Assembly: GCA_005879655.1 (NCBI GenBank)
Contig: VBJK01000084.1
Coordinates: 1 to 27,708, forward strand
Length of the DNA: 27,708 bases
DNA from: Chloroflexota bacterium
Lineage (GTDB): Bacteria; Chloroflexota; Ktedonobacteria; Ktedonobacterales; Ktedonobacteraceae
Direction: 5' to 3'
The position numbers were made by a program, and so were the translations under genes. The notes beneath the pieces were generated by a model that worked only from the letters and a program-made list of their open reading frames with translations, ran no database searches and was not told the DNA's origin. Of the stretch, positions 1 through 8,490 are shown in pieces; position 1 is the first letter of the stretch; each line of letters opens with the position of its first letter.

Positions 1-1483
1 CGATACCAGCCTCGCCTAGCAAGACAGTACATTGCGGGCGGCGCTGCGTATCTAGTGGGATACCAGTTGCCCGTCGCTGACTGACCACTTGCATACGCGC
101 TGTTTGCATGACTTCCCGCAGCGTGGTACGCAAGACATCGAGTTCAAAGCCACGGCCCACCAGTGGACTCTGGTGGCTACGACCAATCTGCATAAAGCCA
201 GGATCAACCTGGGTTGCAAACGATGTGGTCCTTGCTGCTATCGCCTCTTGCTGGTCTCTCTCAGCAGTTCCTGATCTTGCTGCTACATCTCCGGTTGGTG
301 TGACGGACAGTGCACTCTCATGCTCCCCCAAGAGAGCAGTTAGCCCTGCACGAGGACCGCTACTACCAATACGGCCTTGTAACTCACGCCCCTGATGTAC
401 AGCTTCATAGAGGGCAACTGTTTCAGCAGAGGGTGCAGCGTTAAACTCGTCTCGCAATACCTCAACGAGGCGGTGATAGGCGCGCAGAGCCTCACCACGG
501 CGCTTCTGTTGCGCTAATACGAAAATACAACGTTGTACAGCAGCCTCATTCGTAGGCTCAGCGGCAAGGAGACGATCTAGCTGTTCCAGCGCATTTGTCG
601 TATTCCCCTGCTCAATGTAGAGGTCAGCCAGCTCAATCAGCAAGCCAATCCAACTGCGCTTGAGCGACTGACGACGCGTAAGCACCCACTGAGCTTGCCG
701 CTCCTCCGGCATAAAATCCCCACCATAGAGTGTGACTGCTTCACGCAACAGGGCATCCCGATGAGGCATACTCTGCCCCTGAAGCATTGCCTGATCGGCA
801 CGGCTAAAATCCGTGACTATAGGAATTGCCGCTTCAAAGGCATCGGCGTCGATCCAGATGCGTGCTTGCTCTGCCAGGATTAACCAATCGCCCTCCACAC
901 GCAAAAGCTGATGTGTGAGACGGACTGTTTGTCGATCCTGGACATCGCTATGGCGGCGTTGATTGCGTGCTGGCTCTAAGACCTGACCCAGGCTATGGAT
1001 GATGCGGGTAAGTTGGCTACTGGCGGTCTCTTGGTCGTTATCGGGCCAAAGAGCCTCCAAAACTTGCCCCTTCTGCGCACGGCGTCCAGGTTTACAGAGT
1101 AAGTAACCAAGCAGAGCGCGTACACGGGGTTGCTGCCAGAGAAAATCTGTAGAGCTTTGCCATTGACGGCGTTGACGATGATCAAGGCGACACTGTCCTA
1201 ATACAAATAAACGTACGACTGCCTTACTTGGATCGGCAGAAATTGCTGAGAGGTTAGGTAAATAGACAGAGGGAACGAGATCCACAGGACGGGGAGGAGC
1301 AAGCTCCTGCTCCGCTAACACACCAGAGGGCAGGTTTTTGCCAATATAGGTCCGTATTGTGCGACCATTGACTGTCTTGTAGGAATACCAGTATGGTCCA
1401 TGACCTTTCCCCTCACGACATTTCTGACAGCGCGGTTTCCCACAATAGCTGACCTGCTGATGATAGGTAACTTTCTCATTCAT
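1..1483 (-). CDS. BTAD-type transcriptional activator with N-terminal Cys motif and AAA domain (partial)
   Basis: I translated this frame by hand. It is open from an ATG at 1483 to the left edge (494 residues visible), so the C-terminus is missing. Residues 13-35 carry a Cys/His cluster (C14, C19, C22, H28, then GPYWY), resembling the DUF6788 family. About residues 90-170 look like a winged-helix DNA-binding region. About 190-365 form a bacterial transcriptional activator domain (TPR-like helices ending AYHRLVEVLRDEF). From about 441, LVGRGFELDVL opens an AAA_16-type ATPase, and the window ends at LLGEAGI, just before the expected Walker A lysine. SARP/AfsR-like regulators have this BTAD-AAA order and control secondary metabolism or stress genes; the target here is unknown. 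Plus-strand ORFs at 89-395 are its shadow. Confidence 0.85.
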   Translation of the reverse strand, partial: MNEKVTYHQQVSYCGKPRCQKCREGKGHGPYWYSYKTVNGRTIRTYIGKNLPSGVLAEQELAPPRPVDLVPSVYLPNLSAISADPSKAVVRLFVLGQCRLDHRQRRQWQSSTDFLWQQPRVRALLGYLLCKPGRRAQKGQVLEALWPDNDQETASSQLTRIIHSLGQVLEPARNQRRHSDVQDRQTVRLTHQLLRVEGDWLILAEQARIWIDADAFEAAIPIVTDFSRADQAMLQGQSMPHRDALLREAVTLYGGDFMPEERQAQWVLTRRQSLKRSWIGLLIELADLYIEQGNTTNALEQLDRLLAAEPTNEAAVQRCIFVLAQQKRRGEALRAYHRLVEVLRDEFNAAPSAETVALYEAVHQGRELQGRIGSSGPRAGLTALLGEHESALSVTPTGDVAARSGTAERDQQEAIAARTTSFATQVDPGFMQIGRSHQSPLVGRGFELDVLRTTLREVMQTARMQVVSQRRATGIPLDTQRRPQCTVLLGEAGI

Positions 1484-1687
1484 TTCTCCATACCCCCCTT
1501 CCGTTCTAGCTGCGTCGATTATGCAAAGTATGCTCTCTTATAAAAATACGTAATTAAGCAACGACTCATTAAAAGTGACATGAGAGAGCCAACGGTACCA
1601 CTCATACATGTGTGTTTTTTGCTATGCCTATAAAGTACCATATAATTGCAACTTCGTCATTTTTTTATCCTTTATGGTGAGAAACAA

Positions 1688-1752
1688 ATTGAGATGCACA
1701 GGCATGGCAAAGCTCGGTGCTAGCGAGCTGGCCCACGCTCATACATCTCAAT
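1688..1752. repeat. nested inverted repeat between the activator and the glycosidase gene
   Basis: Outer 9-bp arms ATTGAGATG (1688-1696) and CATCTCAAT (1744-1752) enclose an inner perfect stem AGCTCG/CGAGCT (1711-1716 and 1724-1729). It lies 20 bases beyond the minus-strand stop at 1772, so it could be a 3' hairpin for that gene. No T-run follows on the minus strand, so terminator function is only a guess. The rest of 1484-1771 is AT-rich and shows no gene. Confidence 0.5.
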
Positions 1753-1771
1753 ATATTTTCATTAGTCTAAC

Positions 1772-2968
1772 TCAACCTAGTTGTTGAAAAACAGACCCTT
1801 GAGTAGTAAGTTTGTTACTAGGATCGATCAAAGGGATCTGAGCATCAGTACAGGAATATTGCATAGCGGCATAGATATTATTGGCGGCTAAGGATTGTAA
1901 AGCCTTGGTTGTCCAAGCCGTCATGAAGGATGGATTATCATGTTTGCCATCCCCAGCCACACTATGCTCAGCAGTATAGTTCCATTCAGTGATCATAATT
2001 GGTAAGGTTGTCCCTAGTATACCACTCATGATACGACGAGCGTCAGCATCATGGACCGCCCAGTTGTCCAAACGTTGCATGCATACATCAGCCGTCCAGG
2101 CGGCTGCGCACGTATACTCATGCCAGCTCACCATATCGGGCAGGTTCTGCTTGACACCTGTGAGAAATATCGACAGGTAGGGACCTGCATACGTATAAAG
2201 AGAAGGCCCAACAAAACGTCCATTGCTTGCCAGTTTGCGGAAAGCTGGCACGTTCTTGTTCCAGGAAGCGACATACCAGGTGGGATCGCCATTGCCTAAG
2301 TTGGGTTCGTTGCCATACTCATAGTAGACGATGCCACTGCCAAAGGTCTGGTTCATAGTAGCGATGATCTGGGTATCATCACTGATCGCACTGGGCACTT
2401 TCTCTGGCGTCTCCAAAATCACGAGAGGCGCTGCACCAATGCTCTTAATCAGTTGAGCCGCTTGCAGATAGGTTGCCTGTGTCAGGCTAGCACGCATAGG
2501 GATACGCATAATCCCTACATGCATCTGCTTGAGTAATGGTCCAACCGGATTATTCAACGCCTGATCACTACTGTCGTTGAGTGTAAAATTGGTACCAAAA
2601 AGTAACGAACCACCAGCGCCAGCAATCGGCCCACTATTGACAGTTGGCACGGCGGCAGGTGTAGCTGCTGCTGTTGTCGTTGGTACAGCTGTTGTCGTTG
2701 CTGCTGTTGTTGTCGTTGCTGCTGCTGTCGTCGCTACAGCCGTTACAGTTGGCGGAACAGTTGGAAGTTGTGTTGATATAGATGGCAGGGTCTCATTGTT
2801 AATAAGAGTGACCGGAGTGGGAGAAACAGCTTCTGGGCGATTAGTAGCATAATATAAGTATGACCACACACTCCCCACTACAACCAACAATGAAAGCACA
2901 ATAAGCGCGATAGCTACCCTAGAGTAAATACGCTTTTTACTTGGTGATAGATGAAAATCAAATGACAT
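1772..2968 (-). CDS. membrane-anchored clan-A glycoside hydrolase-like protein
   Basis: 398 residues. A basic N-terminus is followed by one hydrophobic helix (about 18-40), consistent with a type II signal anchor. A Thr/Ala/Pro/Val low-complexity linker (about 60-112) then leads to an extracytoplasmic domain. That domain shows the clan-A TIM-barrel hallmarks: YYEYGNEPN with candidate acid/base Glu221, and MITEWNY with candidate nucleophile Glu328. The spacing of 107 residues is usual for GH5/GH39-type enzymes. Substrate cannot be read from the sequence; cell-wall or plant polysaccharide is an inference. An AGGAG at 2978-2982 (read on the minus strand) lies 9 bases before the ATG. The repetitive linker DNA gives a false plus-strand ORF at 2577-2852. 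Confidence 0.7.
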   Translation of the reverse strand: MSFDFHLSPSKKRIYSRVAIALIVLSLLVVVGSVWSYLYYATNRPEAVSPTPVTLINNETLPSISTQLPTVPPTVTAVATTAAATTTTAATTTAVPTTTAAATPAAVPTVNSGPIAGAGGSLLFGTNFTLNDSSDQALNNPVGPLLKQMHVGIMRIPMRASLTQATYLQAAQLIKSIGAAPLVILETPEKVPSAISDDTQIIATMNQTFGSGIVYYEYGNEPNLGNGDPTWYVASWNKNVPAFRKLASNGRFVGPSLYTYAGPYLSIFLTGVKQNLPDMVSWHEYTCAAAWTADVCMQRLDNWAVHDADARRIMSGILGTTLPIMITEWNYTAEHSVAGDGKHDNPSFMTAWTTKALQSLAANNIYAAMQYSCTDAQIPLIDPSNKLTTQGSVFQQLG

Positions 2969-3220
2969 GCATGTAAACTCCTATACCCACATTTTTAGAT
3001 ATATAGGCATTGTACCACTGAGTTTGGATTTTTCTTACGGGCATTGCTGACATAGTACGAAGTCACTAGAGGCCATATAGCCTATTTTTCCCCTCATGTT
3101 GCTCTTTGCCGAACGGAGGGGTGACTGAGTTCTCTGTATGAACAAACGTTAATGAGGACGATTTTTGGTGTTTTGTGCTCAAGGTTCAGAAGCGGGGCTG
3201 TTCCAGTAAGATGCAGAAGA

Positions 3221-3268
3221 CCTTCCCCCCAATCAACCTTCCCAAAGACAGGTTGATTGGGGGGGAGG
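3221..3268. terminator. strong hairpin downstream of the VOC gene
   Basis: Arms 3221-3239 and 3250-3268 pair over 19 bp with one G-T wobble and a 10-base loop. The core is CCCCCCAATCAACCT and its complement. It lies 12 bases past the minus-strand stop at 3280, the right place for a 3' hairpin of that gene. No U-run follows on the minus strand, so it may protect mRNA or be a small repeat instead. I see no gene in 2969-3279. Confidence 0.45.
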
Positions 3269-3279
3269 GAAATGATGGC

Positions 3280-3651
3280 TTAGACAGGAGGTGCCCAGAT
3301 GCCGAATTCGTTGCCATCAGGATCGGTGAACTGTGCCCATTTGCCCCAGGGTTGCGTGCTCAGCTCTTGGGAAATATTGACTCCATGAGCTTTGAGCGTT
3401 GCACAGGTCTCTTCAATGTCGTCTGTGTGCAGAATATAGCCCGTGAAGCCGGTTTTGTCTCCGCCCGACTGGCCGCGTAAGCCGAGCATGATGTGCGTCT
3501 GTGCTCCCGGAGGTGCTACTTCGAGCCAGCGTTCCGTTTCGCTCATAGGCTGATCATCGATCTTCTCAAAGCCCAATTTGTTAACATAGAAGTCGAGGGC
3601 CTTGTCCTGGTTGCTTACGCCAACTCCAACAGTACCGATTTTTGTGAACAT
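3280..3651 (-). CDS. VOC (glyoxalase/bleomycin-resistance fold) family protein
   Basis: 123 residues, the normal length of a single-module VOC protein with paired beta-alpha-beta-beta-beta units. The N-terminal VGVGVSNQDKALDFYVNKLGFE and C-terminal FTDPDGNEFGIWAP are typical family signatures; the Glu in the last motif is a usual metal ligand position. These proteins include glyoxalase I, dioxygenases and antibiotic-binding proteins, and this one is closest in style to uncharacterised 'glyoxalase-like' proteins, so no substrate is assigned. An AGAAGGAG ribosome-binding site stands just before the ATG. The gene is flanked by a hairpin downstream and the MITE-like element at 3801 upstream. Confidence 0.85.
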   Translation of the reverse strand: MFTKIGTVGVGVSNQDKALDFYVNKLGFEKIDDQPMSETERWLEVAPPGAQTHIMLGLRGQSGGDKTGFTGYILHTDDIEETCATLKAHGVNISQELSTQPWGKWAQFTDPDGNEFGIWAPPV

Positions 3652-3800
3652 GTGTTTTTTCTCCTTCTAGAATGCTATGGATTATTTGCCACCTGCGATC
3701 GCAGGGAAAGGATGAAACACTCCTCGGATCGGAAGTGTCCCAAGTACCTATTCTAGTGCACTGGCAAGAAAGCGGAAAGAGCTTCGGTACGCTTGCTCAA

Positions 3801-3949
3801 GGCTTGTGCGTTTACCCGAAATGACGGAAAAGCGGGTGGTGCAGGAGGGCGGCTAGCCCTCCTGACGGGGTGCGGGGTGTCCCCGCAACCTCTTTTTTCC
3901 TCTGCCGCCGAAGGCGGCAAAACAGACAAAACGGGTAAACGCACAAGCC
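3801..3949. mobile_element. MITE-like element with 18-bp perfect terminal inverted repeats
   Basis: GGCTTGTGCGTTTACCCG (3801-3818) is exactly complementary to 3932-3949. Inside are a small hairpin around 3846-3862, the block GGGGTGCGGGGTGTCCCC (3867-3884) and a GCCGCC/GGCGGC hairpin (3904-3918). The same blocks in the same order recur at 17781-17836, so this is a repeat family rather than a single hairpin. An 11-base direct repeat, GTACGCTTGCT, lies just outside both ends (3787-3797 and 3952-3962) and may be a target duplication. No transposase is encoded. Short ORFs inside are translations of the repeat. Confidence 0.7.
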
Positions 3950-3960
3950 CTGTACGCTTG

Positions 3961-4254
3961 CTATCGCGTAGTGAGCAGGTAATCAAGTCGGATCATATCG
4001 GGATTATCTTTGTACGGACTCCGCTGGAGTTGCTGGAAGATATGCATCACACGGGCAATGTTTACTTTGCAATCAATATTCAGGGCTGTGACCAATGCGA
4101 ACTCTGCTAACTTTGCCGCTTGCGGAGCTGCTATAGTATGAATTTTATAGGGATGTGTCCATTCAAGAGCGTGATTGATGCGAAGATGGCAACGATTGCC
4201 GCGCTTCATGATAAGCTCTCGATAGCGCAGCGTGGAGACGGCATCGGAGAGCAT
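3961..4254 (-). CDS. unrecognised small protein, possibly the tail of a broken gene
   Basis: 97 residues from the ATG at 4254, rich in His, Arg and Leu. The frame continues upstream without a stop for about 19 more codons to a TAG near 4311, and another in-frame stop lies at 4347. The start is therefore uncertain and the ORF may be the 3' remnant of a decayed gene. I recognise no domain, signal peptide or membrane helix. It sits between the MITE-like element and the tnpB remnant, a region with signs of repeated insertion. It may equally be a chance ORF. Confidence 0.3.
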   Translation of the reverse strand: MLSDAVSTLRYRELIMKRGNRCHLRINHALEWTHPYKIHTIAAPQAAKLAEFALVTALNIDCKVNIARVMHIFQQLQRSPYKDNPDMIRLDYLLTTR

Positions 4255-4410
4255 GTGATGTTTCCGGTGACGTTTGAGGAGGTTGATGTGCTCAAAAGCT
4301 CTCTCCGGCTATTTCTCGGCCAAGCGCCACGAATGCTTCCTCCCTCATCTGAGCTTCTCACTCTCATCATGCGCTGTGATGAGACGTGAGATCGTATATA
4401 CTAGGAGAAA

Positions 4411-4837
4411 GCCTATAAAGTGGAGCACATGTCTGTGCCAACCTTTATGGGCAACGTCGAGCAAAACGCAAGATAGTACACTCCCTTTAGAGAACAGTTA
4501 TGCATAGCTTGGAGCACTTCCTTAACGATGAAAATGACTCTCACGGCCAAACTCAAATTGCAGACGACGCCCGAACAGTTTGCAGCACTACGCCAAACGC
4601 AACTAACGTATCGTGATGCGCTCAACACGGTGAGTCGCTATGCTTACGAACAGGGCAAAACCAGTAATGTGACCAAGCTGCACAAAGGCATGTATGCCGC
4701 GTTGCGCACACACCATCACCTGCCCTCCCAACTGGCCTGTAGCGTCGAGCGAGCGGCACGCCTGCAAAGGTATGCCGCGTTGCGGTGGAGTCCAGATGCA
4801 ACAAGCCTCCGGCTAGAAGCCGGAGGTGCGAATTGAC
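4411..4837 (+). mobile_element. internally deleted IS200/IS605-family element (tnpB remnant)
   Basis: The segment holds an imperfect left hairpin (4411-4452: GCCTATAAAG ... CTTTATGGGC with a GCAC/GTGC inner stem), the 5' part of a tnpB gene from 4528, and a right-end hairpin GCCTCCGGCTAGAAGCCGGAG (4805-4825) followed by GCGAATTGAC. Subterminal hairpins and a terminal TTGAC are known features of ISDra2-like right ends. The true left boundary is not certain, and no tnpA is seen. The right end abuts hyuA. The element probably cannot move by itself but could be moved by a TnpA elsewhere. Confidence 0.65.
4528..4836 (+). pseudogene. tnpB: truncated TnpB/OrfB (IS605 accessory nuclease) N-terminus
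   Basis: The ORF has 102 residues against about 400 for a full TnpB. It begins MTLTAKLKLQTTPEQFAAL after MK and continues RDALNTVSRYAYEQGKT...LHKGMYAALRTHHHLPSQLA. This is the standard N-terminal helix-turn-helix part of IS605 OrfB/TnpB. After about residue 85 the sequence jumps to right-end DNA, so the RuvC-like nuclease and zinc-finger regions (about 300 residues) are deleted. The stop TGA (4834-4836) overlaps the proposed TTG start of hyuA (4833-4835), so ribosomes finishing this ORF could re-initiate on hyuA. It is not expected to be an active RNA-guided nuclease. Confidence 0.75.
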
Positions 4838-6830
4838 ATTAGCTGGCATCGATACTGGCGGAACATTCACCGATATCGTCCTGTGGCACGAGGGGCAGCT
4901 AAAAGTACACAAGGTGCTTTCGACGCCCGCTGATCCCTCGCAGGCAATACTTGGTGGTCTGGCGCAACTTGATGCACTACAACATTTGCAGGTACTTGTG
5001 CATGGTTCGACTGTTGCCACGAATGCGGTACTCGAACGTAAGGGCGTACTGACTGGCTTAATTACGACCTCCGGTTTCCGTGATGTGCTTGAAATTGGTC
5101 GCCAAACACGTCCTAAGCTCTATGACCTGCGGGTGCACAAAGTACCCCCTCTGGTTCCACGTGCGCGGCGTATGGAGGTAGTGGAACGACTTAATGAACG
5201 TGGCGAGATTTTGGTAGAGCTGGATGAGAACTCCCTCACAACGGCTCTTGACTCCCTACAGGCGGCTGGCGTTGAAGCTATCGCCATCTCGCTGCTCTTT
5301 AGCTTTGTGAACCCTGTTCATGAGCAACGCGTTGCAGAGACAGTGCGCGCTACGGGTCTGTATGTCTCTGCGTCTTGCGAAGTATTACCTGAGTTTCGCG
5401 AGTATGAACGTACCAGTACTGTTGTGCTTAATGCTTATGTGGGACCGCTCATCGATCGCTATCTGGCACGGCTAGAACAGGCGCTCCCTCAACAGACCGT
5501 TTTGCGCATTATGCAATCAAATGGTGGTTCCATTTCAAGTAGCATGGCCCGCCGTGAAGCTGCTCGCACACTGCTCTCCGGGCCTGCGGCTGGTGTGGTT
5601 GGCGCTACGTTTGTGGCGAAGGCTGCTGCTTGCAGGCAGCTTATTACACTGGATATCGGCGGTACATCGACGGATGTAGCGTTAGTTGATGGCACCATGA
5701 CAGAAACAACGAATGGCATGATCGGTGGGTATCCGACGAAACTGCCCATGATCGATATCCATACAGTAGGCGCTGGTGGGGGAAGTATTGCTTGGTTCGA
5801 TCTTGGTGGGGCTTTGCGTGTAGGGCCTGCATCAACTGGGGCTGATCCTGGGCCAGCGGCCTATGGACGTGGTGGGACGGATGCTACGGTGACGGATGCG
5901 CATGTTGTGCTTGGGCGGCTGATCCCCACTGCTTTCCTGGGAGGTGCAATGCAGCTGGATATGGAGCAAGCGTCGCAGGCTGTCTCAACCATCGCGCACC
6001 GGCTAAAGACTTCGCTTGCCGAGGCTGCATTGGGTATCATTCGCGTCGTTAATGCAAATATGGAGGCTGCCATCCGTGTCATTTCGGTTGAGCGCGGGTG
6101 TGATCCACGGAACTTCACGCTGGTTGCCTTTGGCGGGGCGGGTCCATTACACGCTTGCGAACTGGCAGCAGGGCTACGTATTCCACGCGTGCTCATTCCG
6201 ACATCACCGGGTGTGCTTTCGGCGCTTGGTATGCTCATTGCTGATACCCTCAAAGACTATGTACGTACTGTCATGGTGCTCAGCGAGGATGCACGCGAAG
6301 TGATAGCCTCTACCTTCACGGTTTTGCAGGAGCAGGGACGCCACGATCTGCTCCAGGAAGATGTGCCTGCCGAGAGGATAGCTATCGAACGCTATCTTGA
6401 TTTGCGTTATGTCGGACAAGCCTATGAGCTAACCATTTCTTTTAAGGAGGAGCTGGCACAGGCTATAAACGACTTTCATAGCGAGCACGAGCGCAGATTC
6501 GGCTATAGTGATCCACATGAGCGGGTACAAGTTGTCAATGTACGGCTCAAGGCGAGAGGGATGGCTGATATACCCATGTTAGAGCAACAGGAGATGGTAG
6601 AGCATACGGCTGTGGAGCCAACTACGACGCGTGGTGTCATCTTTGCGACTTCAACGGGTGCCGTTGAGCATGAAGTTGCAGTCTATGCACGAAGCACTCT
6701 GCGACCCGGCTGTGTTCTGAGCGGACCAGCACTTATCACCCAATACGATACGATAACGGTGGTGCCTCCTCAGTGGCATATGCAGGTCGATGCCTTTAGT
6801 AATCTGATCATCGAGCCTCTCGCAACATGA
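4833..6830 (+). CDS. hyuA: hydantoinase/oxoprolinase family protein, subunit A
   Basis: 665 residues from the TTG at 4833; an in-frame GTG lies at 4785. I prefer TTG because GGAGGT (4822-4827) sits five bases upstream and the family N-terminus (LAGIDTGGTFTDIV) begins immediately. HyuA proteins have an ASKHA-type ATPase fold; GIDTGGTFTD near residue 5 and LITLDIGGTSTDVALV near 270 are the two phosphate-binding signatures. With HyuB they form ATP-dependent N-methylhydantoinase, 5-oxoprolinase or acetone/acetophenone carboxylase-type enzymes; which substrate is used here cannot be told. hyuB follows after 17 bases, so the pair is one operon. The start region and ribosome-binding site come from the right end of an IS200/IS605 remnant. 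Confidence 0.9.
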   Translation: MTLAGIDTGGTFTDIVLWHEGQLKVHKVLSTPADPSQAILGGLAQLDALQHLQVLVHGSTVATNAVLERKGVLTGLITTSGFRDVLEIGRQTRPKLYDLRVHKVPPLVPRARRMEVVERLNERGEILVELDENSLTTALDSLQAAGVEAIAISLLFSFVNPVHEQRVAETVRATGLYVSASCEVLPEFREYERTSTVVLNAYVGPLIDRYLARLEQALPQQTVLRIMQSNGGSISSSMARREAARTLLSGPAAGVVGATFVAKAAACRQLITLDIGGTSTDVALVDGTMTETTNGMIGGYPTKLPMIDIHTVGAGGGSIAWFDLGGALRVGPASTGADPGPAAYGRGGTDATVTDAHVVLGRLIPTAFLGGAMQLDMEQASQAVSTIAHRLKTSLAEAALGIIRVVNANMEAAIRVISVERGCDPRNFTLVAFGGAGPLHACELAAGLRIPRVLIPTSPGVLSALGMLIADTLKDYVRTVMVLSEDAREVIASTFTVLQEQGRHDLLQEDVPAERIAIERYLDLRYVGQAYELTISFKEELAQAINDFHSEHERRFGYSDPHERVQVVNVRLKARGMADIPMLEQQEMVEHTAVEPTTTRGVIFATSTGAVEHEVAVYARSTLRPGCVLSGPALITQYDTITVVPPQWHMQVDAFSNLIIEPLAT

Positions 6831-6847
6831 TCGAGCTATGAAAGGAT

Positions 6848-8437
6848 ATGCTTGTGGTCGATCCAATTAGCCTGGAGATCTTTCGCAGCGCTTTAACGGC
6901 GATTGCCGAGGAGATGGGAGCCGTGCTGATGCATAGTAGCTACTCTCCCAATATCAAGGAGCGACGAGACTTCTCCTGTGCACTCTTTGATGCTCGTGGA
7001 CAGCTTATTGCTCAAGCCGCTCATATCCCTGTTCATCTGGGGTCCATGCCAGATTCTGTTGCCGCAGCCCTGGCCAGCTTTGACGATTTTGTGCCAGGAG
7101 ACATCATTGCCTTAAATGACCCCTATCTTGGTGGAAGCCATCTGCCAGACATTACACTCGTTGCACCGATCTTTGTACAGGTGGAAGGCGCATCTCAGCT
7201 TATAGGGTTTGCCGCTAATCGCGCGCACCATGCCGATGTGGGAGGCATGTCCCCCGGCTCGATGCCCCTAGCGACCGAGGTGTATCAGGAAGGGATAATT
7301 ATTCCCCCCATTAAATTGTGGGAAGCTGGTCAGCCCAATCGTGCCTTGCTGGCGTTAGTGCTACGCAATGTGCGCACTCCCCACGAACGACGGGGCGACC
7401 TGGCGGCCCAGGTGGCCGCCAATCGTACTGCTATACGTCGCATGCAAGAGTTGGTGGAGCGTTGGGGACTTCCCACGCTTGAAGAGCATTTCACGGAATT
7501 GATGGCCTACGCTAAGGGCATCGCCGAAGCCACCATTCAAACGATCCCGGATGGCTGCTACCAATTTACCGATTATCTCGACGATGACGGTATCAGCGAG
7601 GCGACGATCCCCATTACCGTCACAGTCACTGTTCAAGGATGCCATATCACCGTTGACTTTCGTGGCAGTGCTCAACAGGTACGCGGCAATGTGAATACGG
7701 TTGCATCCGTCGCCAGATCAGCTACATATTACGTGATGCGCTGTCTAATGCCAGATGACGCCCCCATGAATCATGGCACATTTGCACCAGTCACCGTGCT
7801 TACACCAGAAGGCACAGTGGTCAATGCCAGGGCACCCGCTGCCGTAGCTCAGGGCAATGTAGAGACATCACAACGCATTACCGATGCCATCTTTGGCGCT
7901 CTCGCTCAAGCCTTGCCGGATGTGATTCCTGCCGCCAGTCAAGGGACAATGAACAATATTACGGCAGGGGGGATCGATCCACGTACGCAGCAACCGTTTG
8001 CCTACTATGAAACAATGGGCGGTGGGATGGGAGCCAGACCAAGGTTAGATGGACTTTCAGGTGTCCACACGCATATGAGCAATACCTTGAATACTCCGAT
8101 CGAAGCCTTTGAATACGCCTACCCCATGCGCATCACAAAATATCAACTGCGGGATGGCTCTGGTGGCGATGGGATAGCGCGAGGCGGCGATGGCCTGCTA
8201 CGCGAGATCGCATTCGAGGTTCCAACAGAAGTGACATTGTTGAGCGAACGGCGGCGTCTGCCTCCCTATGGCTTGCATGGGGGAGAACCTGGCCAATGCG
8301 GAGAGAATTATCTTGAGCATGCAGGGCAGAAGAGAGCTCTTGCGGGCAAGGTCCATTTTCGCGCTATGCCTGGTGATCGCTTAACTATTGCCTCTCCTGG
8401 TGGAGGTGGCTGGGGCAAAGCACCCTCCTCGGATTAG
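6848..8437 (+). CDS. hyuB: hydantoinase B/oxoprolinase family protein
   Basis: 529 residues, usual for HyuB. The N-terminus DPISLEIFRSALTAIAEEMG and the blocks NDPYLGGSHLPDITLV and ANRAHHADVGGMSPGSMP are hallmark sequences of the family; the His/Asp residues of the last block probably bind metal. The C-terminal GGDGLLREIAFEVPTEVTLLSERR and SPGGGGWG are also typical. It works with HyuA in ATP-dependent opening or carboxylation of a cyclic amide or ketone substrate in the cytoplasm. The start is the ATG at 6848, preceded by GAAAGG. A hairpin at 8448-8479 closes the operon. Confidence 0.9.
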   Translation: MLVVDPISLEIFRSALTAIAEEMGAVLMHSSYSPNIKERRDFSCALFDARGQLIAQAAHIPVHLGSMPDSVAAALASFDDFVPGDIIALNDPYLGGSHLPDITLVAPIFVQVEGASQLIGFAANRAHHADVGGMSPGSMPLATEVYQEGIIIPPIKLWEAGQPNRALLALVLRNVRTPHERRGDLAAQVAANRTAIRRMQELVERWGLPTLEEHFTELMAYAKGIAEATIQTIPDGCYQFTDYLDDDGISEATIPITVTVTVQGCHITVDFRGSAQQVRGNVNTVASVARSATYYVMRCLMPDDAPMNHGTFAPVTVLTPEGTVVNARAPAAVAQGNVETSQRITDAIFGALAQALPDVIPAASQGTMNNITAGGIDPRTQQPFAYYETMGGGMGARPRLDGLSGVHTHMSNTLNTPIEAFEYAYPMRITKYQLRDGSGGDGIARGGDGLLREIAFEVPTEVTLLSERRRLPPYGLHGGEPGQCGENYLEHAGQKRALAGKVHFRAMPGDRLTIASPGGGGWGKAPSSD

Positions 8438-8447
8438 ATCGCTAACA

Positions 8448-8479
8448 TAAGAAGCTCCCCATTGGAGAGGAGCTTCTTA
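8448..8479. terminator. hairpin between convergent hyuB and receiver genes
   Basis: TAAGAAGCTCC (8448-8458) pairs perfectly with 8469-8479 around a 10-base loop. It lies 10 bases after the hyuB stop and 11 bases after the minus-strand stop at 8491, as expected for a shared bidirectional terminator. The following sequence is only moderately T-rich. Confidence 0.6.
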
Positions 8480-8490
8480 ATCCCTCTCTA

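Noticed and set aside
89..395. Two overlapping plus-strand ORFs
   Set aside because: They lie antisense to a continuous, recognisable BTAD-AAA coding frame that the left edge of the window truncates.
2577..2852. Plus-strand Ala/Val-rich ORF
   Set aside because: It is the antisense reading of the repetitive Thr/Ala linker of the minus-strand glycosidase-like gene.
4785..4832. GTG at 4785 as the hyuA start
   Set aside because: The 16 added residues derive from transposon right-end DNA, no family member should share them, and the TTG at 4833 has the better ribosome-binding site.
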